Origin: Candidatus Caccocola faecipullorum
Lineage (GTDB): Bacteria > Synergistota > Synergistia > Synergistales > Synergistaceae
Direction of reading: 5' to 3'
NCBI GenBank assembly: GCA_018716365.1
Contig: DVKA01000030.1
Coordinates: forward strand, 1-16,554
DNA length: 16,554 nucleotides
In this document: positions 7,093 to 14,096 of the stretch, one piece after another
Numbering within the stretch: the first letter of the stretch is position 1
Layout: every line of letters begins with the position of its first letter
Notes under the pieces: model-generated
Databases searched by the model: none
Told to the model about the DNA's origin: nothing
Seen by the model: only the letters and a program-made list of their open reading frames with translations
Program-made: the position numbers and the translations under genes

Positions 7093-7130
7093 AACCGCCG
7101 CTTTGCGGAAGACCGCAGGGCGGCGGTTTT
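7093..7130 (+). terminator. Rho-independent terminator of the amidohydrolase gene
   Basis: A 16-bp stem with two G-U pairs runs from AACCGCCGC (7093-7101) to GCGGCGGTT (7120-7128), with the inner stem TTTGCGG/CCGCAGG. The loop is AAGA (7109-7112). TTTT (7127-7130) closes the stem and starts the U run. Confidence 0.85.
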
Positions 7131-7198
7131 AGTCATCCACGGCGGACGGGGCGAAATTTTGTCCCGCGCGGCGCGGCCCCGCTCCTCGGCTTTTGTGC

Positions 7199-7228
7199 TT
7201 GACAGCCCAGTGTAAAGAATGATATTAT
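7199..7228 (+). promoter_or_regulatory. Promoter of the symporter-pepT operon
   Basis: A perfect TTGACA (7199-7204) and TATTAT (7223-7228) are 18 bp apart. The flanking stretch 7215-7275 is strikingly AT-rich within a GC-rich genome. A second TATAAT at 7263-7268 lacks a good -35 and may be an alternative start. Transcription from the first would begin near 7235, leaving a leader of about 130 bases. Confidence 0.75.
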
Positions 7229-7240
7229 CTGAAACATAAT

Positions 7241-7256
7241 AAATCATATATGATTT
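7241..7256. promoter_or_regulatory. Palindromic operator candidate (AAATCATATATGATTT)
   Basis: A perfect 16-bp palindrome lies just downstream of the predicted transcription start of the symporter-pepT operon. Size and symmetry suit a dimeric repressor. The GntR/FCD regulator encoded at 10266-10916, at the end of this cluster, is the obvious candidate. I did not find a second exact copy in front of that regulator gene. Confidence 0.5.
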
Positions 7257-7287
7257 TATATATATAATATTTTACTGAGCTTTGTTC

Positions 7288-7363
7288 ATGTATTTTGTCG
7301 TCATGCATAGTGTAAACCGGCGTTGAGGGTGTCGGCATATTCACCCTGAAGGAGGGTATTTCT
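7288..7363 (+). promoter_or_regulatory. Leader with mini-ORF and competing hairpins before the symporter gene
   Basis: ATG 7288 opens a 12-codon frame (MYFVVMHSVNRR) that stops at 7324-7326. The stop's last base begins AGGGTG (7326-7331), which can pair with CACCCT (7342-7347). ACCCT (7343-7347) can instead pair with AGGGT (7353-7357), which overlaps the GAAGGAGGG ribosome binding site of the symporter gene. The two pairings exclude each other. Stems are only 5-6 bp and the mini-ORF lacks a strong ribosome binding site, so function is speculative. Confidence 0.25.
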
Positions 7364-8794
7364 ATGGAAAATGTCAGTTATGTCATAGTCATTTGCGTCG
7401 TGGCGTATTTGGTCGCCGTCGTCGCGTTCGGGCTTTATATCACGAAAAAGAAAGTGAAAAGCTCCGACGACTTCGCCGTCGCCAACAGAAGCCTCTCGAC
7501 GGTCGTCCTTATCGGAACGCTTATCGCAACGTGGTGCGGAGGCGGAGGCATCACCGGCTCCGCCGGGCTGATATGGCAGAACGGTCCGTATTTCGGGGTC
7601 CTGATATTCATCGGCGCTCCGATAGGGATGTTCCTGCTGTATCTCGTGTCTGGGCATGTGCGCAAGGCCGCTACATATACCATTCCAGAATTATTTGAAG
7701 AACGGTTCGGCACGGCGGCGCGGGTAATTGCGACGATATGCATCGTCCTCGGATATGTCGGGATTCTCTCGTCCCAGTTCAAAGCCGCCGGGCTTCTGAT
7801 CAACCTGACGACGGGCATAGACCTTGAGACGGCGGTCATATCGGCGGGGATACTGATGCTCATTCTCGCGGTGACGGGCGGAATGTTCAGCGTCGCCTAC
7901 ACGGATGCGATGAGCGCGTTCCTGTTCCTGGGAGCTTTCATCGTCGCCGTGCCTGTGCTGTCGGCGCAGCTCGACGGCGGCTTTTTCGGCCTGTTCCAGA
8001 ATCTCCCTGAGGGAAGGAATACGTTCCGCGGCAGCCTGACCTTTATGCAGATGCTCGGCTACATCTTCCCGATATTCTTCCTCGTGCTCGGCGACCAGAA
8101 CATGATACAGCGAATGGGCGCCGCCAGAAATATCGAGACCGCCAAGAAGTCCGGCATAGGGCTGATCATCTCTGAAATCATGGTCTTCAACCTCCAGATC
8201 TTCGTCGCCGCGGCCGGCATCTATCTGCTTCCCAACCTTGCGAAGCCGGACGCCGTAATTTTTGAAGTAGCGATTAAATGTATGCCCGCTCTCATCGGCG
8301 GCATACTGATGGCCTCCTGCATGGCGTTCATAGTGACGACCGGGGACTCGTACATACTCACCATCGCGTCCAACGTCACGTACGACATATGGAACCGCTT
8401 CTTCCACAGGGACGCCACGGACAGGGAGAAGCTCGTCGCGCTGCGCATCTCCGCCGTCGGAGTAGCCGCGCTAGCCTATATAATGGGCCGCTTCTTCCCC
8501 GACATAATTTCCCTGCAGATGTACGCGTATTCCATGTACGGCGCGTCGGTCACTCCCGCCCTCGTCTGCGCGCTCTTTGCGAAGAACGTTACTAAAGCCG
8601 GCGGGCTCTGCGGCATCCTCGCGGGCGGCGTAGGGACTATAATATGGGAAATCGTCTTGAAGTCGCCTTTCGGCATCAAAAGCGCCATCATCACAGTTCC
8701 GATAGCCTTCGCGGTGATATTCGCAGTTTCCGCGATAACCCGCAAGAGCAGCGACATAGTCCCGCTGGAAAGGCTATATGAAGGAAAAGCCTAA
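7364..8794 (+). CDS. Sodium:solute symporter (SSS) family transporter
   Basis: A 476-residue inner-membrane protein with about 13 hydrophobic segments, matching the SSS (SLC5-like) family, which couples substrate uptake to Na+. The first helix is at residues 5-27. TWCGGGGITGSAGLIW (56-71) marks the glycine-rich broken helix of the LeuT-type fold. SGHVRKAATYTIPELFEERF (96-115) is the family signature loop. VTGGMFSVAYTDAMSAFLF and VLGDQNMIQRMGAAR further on are also characteristic. ATG 7364 has GAAGGAGGG eight bases upstream. The gene is first in an operon with pepT, 23 bases away. Family substrates include amino acids, sugars, nucleosides and organic acids. Pairing with peptidase T hints at peptide- or amino-acid-linked uptake, but that is inference. 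Confidence 0.9.
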   Translation: MENVSYVIVICVVAYLVAVVAFGLYITKKKVKSSDDFAVANRSLSTVVLIGTLIATWCGGGGITGSAGLIWQNGPYFGVLIFIGAPIGMFLLYLVSGHVRKAATYTIPELFEERFGTAARVIATICIVLGYVGILSSQFKAAGLLINLTTGIDLETAVISAGILMLILAVTGGMFSVAYTDAMSAFLFLGAFIVAVPVLSAQLDGGFFGLFQNLPEGRNTFRGSLTFMQMLGYIFPIFFLVLGDQNMIQRMGAARNIETAKKSGIGLIISEIMVFNLQIFVAAAGIYLLPNLAKPDAVIFEVAIKCMPALIGGILMASCMAFIVTTGDSYILTIASNVTYDIWNRFFHRDATDREKLVALRISAVGVAALAYIMGRFFPDIISLQMYAYSMYGASVTPALVCALFAKNVTKAGGLCGILAGGVGTIIWEIVLKSPFGIKSAIITVPIAFAVIFAVSAITRKSSDIVPLERLYEGKA

Positions 8795-8817
8795 AGAAGA
8801 GCCATGGAGGGAACGAA

Positions 8818-10044
8818 ATGCCGTCAATTCTTGAAAGATTTATCAGATATGTAAAAATCGATACGGAGTCGGCCTATAACTCGCAGAGCGTGCCGAGCAC
8901 GGAACGGCAGAAAGATCTCGCCGCGCTGCTGGCCGAAGAACTGAGGGCCGTCGGAGCCGAAGACGTCTGTGTCTCGGAATCCGGCTGCGTATATGCGAAA
9001 GTAGCCGCCAACTGCGGCGGGGCTCCAGCAATAGGCTTCTGCTCGCATCTGGACACTTCGCCGGAATGCAGCGGAAAGGACGTGCGCCCGCGCGTCGTAG
9101 AAAATTACGACGGAGGCGACATAGTCCTCAACGAGGAACAGAACGTCGTAATGAAAACCGCGGCCTTCCCGCATCTGAAGAACTACGCGGGCTGCGACCT
9201 CGTGGTGACGGACGGCTCCACGCTGCTCGGCGCGGACGATAAAGCCGGAATAGCGGAGATAATGGCGATGCTGGAGTACTTCCACGCGCACCCGGAAGAA
9301 AAACACGGCGAAATACAGATATTTTTCCCGACGGACGAAGAGGTCGGCTGCCTCGGCGCGAAAACTCTCGAAAAATCGCGTTTCTGCCCGCAGTTCGCCT
9401 ACACTCTCGACGGGGGGCCGCTCGGCGAAATAGCGTACGAAACCTTCAACGCGGCCGAAGCGAAAATCGTCGTAAACGGGATCAACATCCACCCCGGCCT
9501 TGCGAAAAACCAGATGAAGAACTCAATTCTCATTGCGAACGAGTTTATAAATATGCTTCCGGCCGCTGAAACGCCGGGGCATACGGAAGGCTACGAAGGC
9601 TATTACCACATTCTCGAATTTTCGGGAGAGGTCGAGCTGACGAAGCTGCGGTGCTATCTGCGCGACCACGACGCGAAGAAATTCGACGCGCGCAAAAAGA
9701 TGATACGCGACGCAGCGGACTTCCTGAACGGCAAATACGGGAACGGTACGGTGGAAGTCGAGATAACGGACACTTACAGGAACATAGGCGAGGCTATCGA
9801 AGGCCGTTTTGAAATAGTAAAGGCCGTCGAAGAGGCGATGAAGGCGCTGGGCGTCGAGCCGTTCTACATCCCCATGCGCGGCGGGACCGACGGGACGATA
9901 CTATCCTTCGAAGGCATACCGTGCCCGAATATCTGCACAGGCGGGCATAATTTCCACGGAAGATACGAATATATACCGGTGCAGTCCATGGAGAAAATCG
10001 CCGCGGTGCTGGTCGAAATCGTCAAATCTTTTGTAAAGCGGTAA
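8818..10044 (+). CDS. pepT: Peptidase T (tripeptide aminopeptidase, M20 family)
   Basis: A 408-residue di-zinc cytoplasmic exopeptidase that removes N-terminal residues from tripeptides; full normal length. Metal and catalytic residues align with known PepT. SHLDTSPE gives His77 and Asp79, LLGADDKAG gives bridging Asp140, PTDEEVG gives catalytic Glu174 and metal-binding Glu175, TLDGGPLGE gives Asp198, and GGHNFHGRYE gives His380. The dimerisation lid domain lies at about residues 208-320 (NGINIHPGLAKNQMKNSI). PMRGGTDGT is the conserved substrate loop. ATG 8818 follows TGGAGGG. It is co-transcribed with the symporter gene 23 bases upstream and followed by a terminator at 10097-10133. Presumably it completes breakdown of peptides taken up by the cell. 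Confidence 0.95.
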   Translation: MPSILERFIRYVKIDTESAYNSQSVPSTERQKDLAALLAEELRAVGAEDVCVSESGCVYAKVAANCGGAPAIGFCSHLDTSPECSGKDVRPRVVENYDGGDIVLNEEQNVVMKTAAFPHLKNYAGCDLVVTDGSTLLGADDKAGIAEIMAMLEYFHAHPEEKHGEIQIFFPTDEEVGCLGAKTLEKSRFCPQFAYTLDGGPLGEIAYETFNAAEAKIVVNGINIHPGLAKNQMKNSILIANEFINMLPAAETPGHTEGYEGYYHILEFSGEVELTKLRCYLRDHDAKKFDARKKMIRDAADFLNGKYGNGTVEVEITDTYRNIGEAIEGRFEIVKAVEEAMKALGVEPFYIPMRGGTDGTILSFEGIPCPNICTGGHNFHGRYEYIPVQSMEKIAAVLVEIVKSFVKR

Positions 10045-10096
10045 AAAATCCGCGGCGCAGCGCGCAGCAGGCGCGGCGCCGCCGGAGACAGAGGGC

Positions 10097-10133
10097 AAAA
10101 AGGCTGTAAGGAAGTTCTTCTTATAGCCTTTTT
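10097..10133 (+). terminator. Rho-independent terminator after pepT
   Basis: AAAAAGGCT (10097-10105) pairs with AGCCTTTTT (10125-10133). The stem continues inward through GTAAGGA/TTCTTAT with two G-U pairs, giving about 16 bp. The A run on the left arm would also allow function in reverse. It separates the symporter-pepT operon from the GntR/FCD gene. Confidence 0.8.
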
Positions 10134-10192
10134 CGTTTCTCGCGCAAAACAGAATAAATCTGACAGATAACAGGACGTTATACTGATTTTTA

Positions 10193-10219
10193 TTTACCGT
10201 TCCGCGCTCTGATTATGAT
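10193..10219 (+). promoter_or_regulatory. Weak promoter candidate of the GntR/FCD regulator gene
   Basis: TTTACC (10193-10198) and TATGAT (10214-10219) are 15 bp apart, a short spacing. The overlapping TAAAAT at 10219-10224 would instead have a 20-bp spacer. Some promoter is required here because a terminator lies upstream, but its exact position is uncertain. Confidence 0.3.
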
Positions 10220-10265
10220 AAAATGAAATTGATTTATACAACCTATCAGTACGAAGGGAAAAATT

Positions 10266-10916
10266 ATGGCTGACTTTAGTCTGTCTGATTTAGCTTCAAG
10301 CAAAATCAGAGCTCTAATCAAAGAAAAGAAATTAAAGCCCGGAGCTCACATCAATATAGACTCCCTGTCCAGAGAGTTCGGGATCAGCCAGACTCCGATC
10401 CGCGAGGCTCTGAAAAAGCTGATCGCCGAAGGCATGGCGGTCTACCGGCCGCGCGCGGGCTATTTTGTGCGCAACCTGTCTCTGTACGAATATCTTCAGG
10501 TTCTGGAAATACTTCAGGTCATGGAATCTTACCTTGTAAAACAGCTCGCAAAGACGCCGTTTATCGTGGATTTCGAGGCGCTGCGCAGGATAAACGAAGA
10601 GCTGCGCGGCGAAATAGCGGGCGGCTGTTCGCAGGACGTTATCGGCGATATTAACGACAAATTTCATAAAAAACTATATGAAAATTACCACAACAAACTG
10701 TTCGTAGGCCGCCTGTGCAGCATATGGAACGAAATGTGCGCGGGCAGGAACGTTCTCTATACCAACAAAGTCTTCACCAACAGCATCGTCGCCGAACATG
10801 AGGCGATAATATCGGCGATCGAGCGCGGAGACGTGCGCGCCGCCGAAGAGGCCGTCTCGTCGCATTACAGCAGCGGGCGCGAAAGCGCTATAATCTCTTT
10901 CCCGGTCGAAGCTTAG
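10266..10916 (+). CDS. GntR family regulator with FCD effector domain
   Basis: A 216-residue regulator. The N-terminal winged helix-turn-helix covers about residues 8-70 (LSREFGISQTPIREALKKLIAEGM, then the wing VYRPRAGYFVRNL). The C-terminal all-helical FCD domain covers about 78-205. FCD ligand positions are present: Asn130 and His134 in NDKFHKKL, His178 in AEHEAI, and His200 in SSHY. These could bind a metal that helps hold a carboxylic acid effector. ATG 10266 follows GAAGGGA. The first lines of the gene are distinctly AT-rich (10261-10320 is 21 G/C of 60 by hand count) compared with genes on either side. By position it probably controls the symporter-pepT operon upstream, perhaps through the palindrome at 7241-7256. 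It ends 5 bases before the convergent MFS gene. Confidence 0.9.
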   Translation: MADFSLSDLASSKIRALIKEKKLKPGAHINIDSLSREFGISQTPIREALKKLIAEGMAVYRPRAGYFVRNLSLYEYLQVLEILQVMESYLVKQLAKTPFIVDFEALRRINEELRGEIAGGCSQDVIGDINDKFHKKLYENYHNKLFVGRLCSIWNEMCAGRNVLYTNKVFTNSIVAEHEAIISAIERGDVRAAEEAVSSHYSSGRESAIISFPVEA

Positions 10917-10921
10917 CCGTC

Positions 10922-12202
10922 TCAGCCATTCAGCAGGCCGCCCTGCGCGAACCAGCTTCGCAGGACGTCCTTCTTTTTGCGCAGGAAGGCGAAGAGCAGC
11001 AGCGCAGCCGCCAGCCCGCAGGAGGGATAACCGGCCCAGCCGCCGAAGCTTTGCATGACTGAGCCCGCGAAGAAGTTGCCGAGCGGCAGGGAGCCCTGCG
11101 AGAGGAATGTGTAGACGCTCATGACGCGCCCGCGGTATTCGTCGGGAGTGTGCACCTGAAAGATGGAATTTCCGGCGTTGAGGAATACGAGGTTGAAATA
11201 GCCTATAGCGGCGACGAACAGATAGGCAGTCCCCCGGTTCCACGCAAGGAGCATCAGCAGGTGTATTAGAAGCGTCGCGGCGGCCCCTGCCGGCAGGAGC
11301 CATTTTTTCTCCCCGCGCTTTGCAAGCGAGGCCATCGTTATCGCGCCGGCGAGCGAGCCCGCGCCCATCGCCGAGAGCATACCCGTGTACGCGCCCGCGC
11401 CCATTTCGAGCACCGTATCGGCGAAGACCGGAGCCATGACTTCGCCGTTCAGCGCGAAGGTGCAGACGACGGCGAGAATCGTCGCGTTTATCGAAAGCGT
11501 CTGGTCGCGGCGTATGTAGTCGAGCCCTTCAAACACTTCTTTCACGACGCTGCGCTTTTTCGCGGACGGCAGCGCGCGCGGCTCCTGCGCGCGGATGCGC
11601 GTCAGGCTGTAAAGCACGGCGAGGAAGCTGACTGCGTTCAGCATGAAGCAGACGCCAGCGCCGAATTCCATCATCACCGCGCCCGCAAGCGCCGGGCCGA
11701 CGATGCGCGCGAGGTTGACTATCGAAGAATTGAGCGAGACGGCGTTCATCACGTCTTCTCTGCCGACGAGATGGACGAAGAACGAAAGGCGCGCGGGAAC
11801 GTCTATCGTCGTAGTTATCCCGAGAAATACGCAGAGCGTTAGAAGCTGCCAGTATTCCGCGGAGCCGGAGAAGGCGAGCGCAGCTAGCGCGACGGCCTGA
11901 ACCATCAGCAGCGACTGCGTGACGATGAGGATTTTGCGTTTCGGGAAGCGGTCTACTATCGCGCCCGCGAAGAGCGTGAAGAGCAGCATCGGCATGAACT
12001 GAGCGACGCCGACGAGGCCGACGAGGAAGGGCGAGTCCGTCATCGTGTAGACGAGCCACATCAGCGCGGTGCGCTGCATCCACGTGCCGAGCAGCGAAAC
12101 GCACTGCCCCGTCCAGAATATGCGGAAGTCCCTGTGTTTCAGCGACACGAACACCGTGTCGAGAAGAGAGGCGGCCCTGTCCCTCAGCGTCAAACGCGTC
12201 AC
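10922..12202 (-). CDS. MFS transporter (MFS_3/EntS-like exporter group)
   Basis: A 426-residue, 12-helix major facilitator protein. The N-terminal FVSLKHRDFRIFWTGQCVSL, LGTWMQRTALMWLVYTMT and GAIVDRFPKRKILI place it in the EntS-like (DHA3, MFS_3) group. That group mostly exports siderophores, drugs or other small molecules. A cytoplasmic linker RAQEPRALPSAKKRSVVKEV joins the two halves, and HTPDEYRGRVMSVYTFLSQG is the matching loop in the second half. The start is uncertain. GTG 12202 has GGGGA almost touching it, while the in-frame TTG at 12193 has better spacing to the same GGGGA; nothing conserved depends on the difference. The gene is monocistronic, downstream of the aldehyde dehydrogenase terminator. 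The substrate is unknown. Confidence 0.88.
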   Translation of the reverse strand: MTRLTLRDRAASLLDTVFVSLKHRDFRIFWTGQCVSLLGTWMQRTALMWLVYTMTDSPFLVGLVGVAQFMPMLLFTLFAGAIVDRFPKRKILIVTQSLLMVQAVALAALAFSGSAEYWQLLTLCVFLGITTTIDVPARLSFFVHLVGREDVMNAVSLNSSIVNLARIVGPALAGAVMMEFGAGVCFMLNAVSFLAVLYSLTRIRAQEPRALPSAKKRSVVKEVFEGLDYIRRDQTLSINATILAVVCTFALNGEVMAPVFADTVLEMGAGAYTGMLSAMGAGSLAGAITMASLAKRGEKKWLLPAGAAATLLIHLLMLLAWNRGTAYLFVAAIGYFNLVFLNAGNSIFQVHTPDEYRGRVMSVYTFLSQGSLPLGNFFAGSVMQSFGGWAGYPSCGLAAALLLFAFLRKKKDVLRSWFAQGGLLNG

Positions 12203-12246
12203 ATCCCCGAACCGCGCGGAGGCGGCGTAAAATTTTCTATCTTCCC

Positions 12247-12280
12247 ATTATATTACACACCTGCGGAATCTTTGGAGAAA
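12247..12280 (-). promoter_or_regulatory. Predicted promoter of the MFS gene
   Basis: On the minus strand a perfect TATAAT (12252-12247) is preceded 18 bp upstream by TTTCTCCAAA (12280-12271), the same 10-mer found at the -35 of the radical SAM gene. Bases before it (TCCGCGC) also match. A normal TTGACA -35 is absent. Confidence 0.55.
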
Positions 12281-12291
12281 CGCGCGGAATC

Positions 12292-12319
12292 GAGCGGCGT
12301 GCTGCGGCTTACGCCGCTC
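12292..12319. repeat. Short inverted repeat between the MFS and aldehyde dehydrogenase genes
   Basis: GAGCGGCGT (12292-12300) and ACGCCGCTC (12311-12319) form a 9-bp stem with a 10-base loop. Neither strand has a U run after it, so it is not a classical terminator. It lies just upstream of the MFS promoter and could be an operator or chance. Confidence 0.35.
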
Positions 12320-12341
12320 TTGTGAATTTCGCGCGGACGCG

Positions 12342-12376
12342 AAAAGCTCCCGCCGGCGCTGCGCGGGCGGGAGCTT
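12342..12376 (-). terminator. Rho-independent terminator of the aldehyde dehydrogenase gene
   Basis: AAGCTCCCGCC (12344-12354) and GGCGGGAGCTT (12366-12376) form an 11-bp GC-rich stem. Read on the minus strand it ends in TTTT, 35 bases beyond the stop codon. Confidence 0.8.
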
Positions 12377-12410
12377 CGTATGCTTTGCGTTATTGTCCTC
12401 TATCCTGCCT

Positions 12411-13904
12411 TTAGTCTTGCGGGTAGAAGCCGGTCGGCGACTCGCCGAGGTTTATCATGATGTTCTTCATCTGTGTGTAATGTTCGAGGATGACCTTGTG
12501 CGTTTCGCGTCCGATGCCGCTTTCCTTGTAGCCGCCGAAGGGCGCGCCCGCCGGTATTGAGTTGTAGGTGTTGACCCACATGCGGCCCGTCTCAATCGCG
12601 CGCGCTACACGTATCGCGCGGTTGATGTCGCGCGTCCACACCGCGCCGCCGAGGCCGTACTTGCTGTCGTTCGCCATCTTGACGACTTCGTCCTCTGTGC
12701 GGAACTTTATGACGCAGGCGACGGGGCCGAAAATTTCTTCCTGCGCGACGGTCATGTCGTTCGTCACGTCAGTGAGCAGCGTCGGCTTGTAGAAGGCTCC
12801 GTTTGCAAGCTCGCCTTCCGTCGCGGGCGTTCCGCCGCAGGCGATAGTAGCGCCCTCTTTAACCGCCGCGTCGACGCAGGCCTGAATGTGCTCTACCTGA
12901 TGCTTGTTTATCTGGCTGCCCATCTGCGTCGCGGGGTCCCACGGCAGGCCGACCTTGATTTTGTTGAAGGCCTTGACCGCATCTTCAATAAATTTGTCGT
13001 AGATGTCCTCGTGGACGAAGACGCGCGACCCGGCGCAGCAGACCTGACCCTGGTTGAAAAGTATGCCCATCTGAAGGCCGTCCATCGCCATGTCCCATTT
13101 GCAGTCTGGGAAGTAGATGTTCGCCGACTTGCCGCCGAGTTCGAGCGTCGAGGGAATCAGGCGGTCGGCAGCGGCCTTCGCCACGTCGCGGCCTACGTCG
13201 GTCGAGCCGGTGAAGGCGAGTTTGTGGAAGCCCTTGTGTTCGAGTATATACTGTCCGGCCTTCGAACCTTTGCCCGTGACGACGTTGAAGACGCCGGGCG
13301 GCAGTATGCCCTGCACGATGCGCGCAAGTTCGAGCACCGAAAGCGGCGTTATGCTTGACGGCTTGAATACCGTGCAGCAGCCTGCGGCGAGCACCGGCGC
13401 GAGCTTCCACGCCGCCATGAGGAACGGGAAGTTCCACGGCACGACCTGCCCGACGACGCCGATCGGCTCGCGCAGTATCAGAGAGAGCGTGTTCCCGTCA
13501 AGCATCGCGGCGCTGCCCTCTTCGACGCGCACCGCGCCGGCGAAGTAGCGGAAGTGGTCTGCGGACATCGGCACGTCTACGTTGAGCGTCTCGCGTATCG
13601 GCTTGCCGTTGTCGAGCGACTCGACCATCGCAAGGTGTTCTTTGTTCGCGTCGATAGCGTCGGCGACCTTCATCAAAATCGCCGCGCGTTCCGCGGGAGC
13701 GACGTTCTTCCATGACTCCCACGCGGCCCACGCGGCATTTACCGCGTCGTCTACGTCCTCGCGCGTCGCCTCGGCGCACGATGCGAGCAGCCGTCCGTCC
13801 GCCGGGCAGTGCGTCTCGAACGTCGCGCCGTCCTTCGCCGGCCGCCACTCGCCTCCGATAAAGTTCCCATATTCCTTTTGCAGCTCAGGCATTGCTAAAG
13901 TCAT
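12411..13904 (-). CDS. NAD(P)+-dependent aldehyde dehydrogenase
   Basis: A 497-residue cytoplasmic enzyme of the aldehyde dehydrogenase superfamily, full normal length. It oxidises an aldehyde to the carboxylic acid. Oxyanion-hole Asn158 is in VVPWNFP, cofactor-binding Lys181 is in FKPSS, and the Rossmann turn is FTGSTDVG (231-238). The general base is Glu256 in LELGGKS, and the nucleophile is Cys289 in NQGQVCCAGSR, next to a second cysteine. EEIFGPV (389-395) and the closing PFGGYKESGIGRE (455-467) are also standard. ATG 13904 follows AAGGGAGG. It is monocistronic, with a strong promoter at 13961-13988, a dyad at the transcription start, and a terminator at 12342-12376. That arrangement suggests tight control. 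The substrate may be an aldehyde from amino acid or alcohol metabolism, which is inference. Confidence 0.94.
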   Translation of the reverse strand: MTLAMPELQKEYGNFIGGEWRPAKDGATFETHCPADGRLLASCAEATREDVDDAVNAAWAAWESWKNVAPAERAAILMKVADAIDANKEHLAMVESLDNGKPIRETLNVDVPMSADHFRYFAGAVRVEEGSAAMLDGNTLSLILREPIGVVGQVVPWNFPFLMAAWKLAPVLAAGCCTVFKPSSITPLSVLELARIVQGILPPGVFNVVTGKGSKAGQYILEHKGFHKLAFTGSTDVGRDVAKAAADRLIPSTLELGGKSANIYFPDCKWDMAMDGLQMGILFNQGQVCCAGSRVFVHEDIYDKFIEDAVKAFNKIKVGLPWDPATQMGSQINKHQVEHIQACVDAAVKEGATIACGGTPATEGELANGAFYKPTLLTDVTNDMTVAQEEIFGPVACVIKFRTEDEVVKMANDSKYGLGGAVWTRDINRAIRVARAIETGRMWVNTYNSIPAGAPFGGYKESGIGRETHKVILEHYTQMKNIMINLGESPTGFYPQD

Positions 13905-13933
13905 TTCTGTGTCCTCCCTTGTGAGTGTCTATG

Positions 13934-13959
13934 TTTTTTGTCTTGAAACTGACAAAAAA
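13934..13959. promoter_or_regulatory. Operator candidate at the aldehyde dehydrogenase start site
   Basis: TTTTTTGTC (13934-13942) and GACAAAAAA (13951-13959) are a perfect 9-bp inverted repeat with an 8-base centre. The predicted transcription start (about 13954) falls inside it, so a bound dimer would block initiation. As RNA it would be a weak A/U-rich hairpin with no GC stem, so an operator is the better reading. Confidence 0.55.
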
Positions 13960-13960
13960 T

Positions 13961-13988
13961 ATAATATTCTTTCTTTTTCTAATGTCAA
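13961..13988 (-). promoter_or_regulatory. Promoter of the aldehyde dehydrogenase gene
   Basis: On the minus strand TTGACA (13988-13983), a perfect -35, and TATTAT (13966-13961) are 16 bp apart. The spacer is A-rich. Upstream (13999-14033) is AT-rich and holds two TAAGTAA repeats, which could be an UP element or activator sites. Confidence 0.75.
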
Positions 13989-14045
13989 TATAAAGACTTA
14001 AGTAATTATAGAGATTATCATAAACATAAGTAACTAAAGAAGAAC

Positions 14046-14074
14046 AAAAAAAATCCCCCGCGCGGGGCGGGGGA
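14046..14074 (-). terminator. Rho-independent terminator of the glutamine synthetase gene
   Basis: On the minus strand an 8-bp stem TCCCCCGC/GCGGGGGA (14074-14067 and 14061-14054) with a 5-base loop is followed by eight T residues (14053-14046). It starts 22 bases after the stop codon. Confidence 0.9.
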
Positions 14075-14096
14075 AGTTTCGTCGTTGCGCGGCGTT

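Noticed and set aside
7141..7190. GC-rich inverted segments (GGAC...GTCC and GGGGC...GCCCC) upstream of the symporter promoter
   Set aside because: Short arms in very GC-rich DNA with no consistent fold, and they lie outside the predicted transcripts.
10907..10960. CGAAGCT/AGCTTCG inverted repeat with an inner GCAGG/CCTGC hairpin across the convergent GntR and MFS gene ends, considered as a bidirectional terminator
   Set aside because: No U run on either strand, a 40-base separation of the outer arms, and most of it is coding sequence of the MFS gene.
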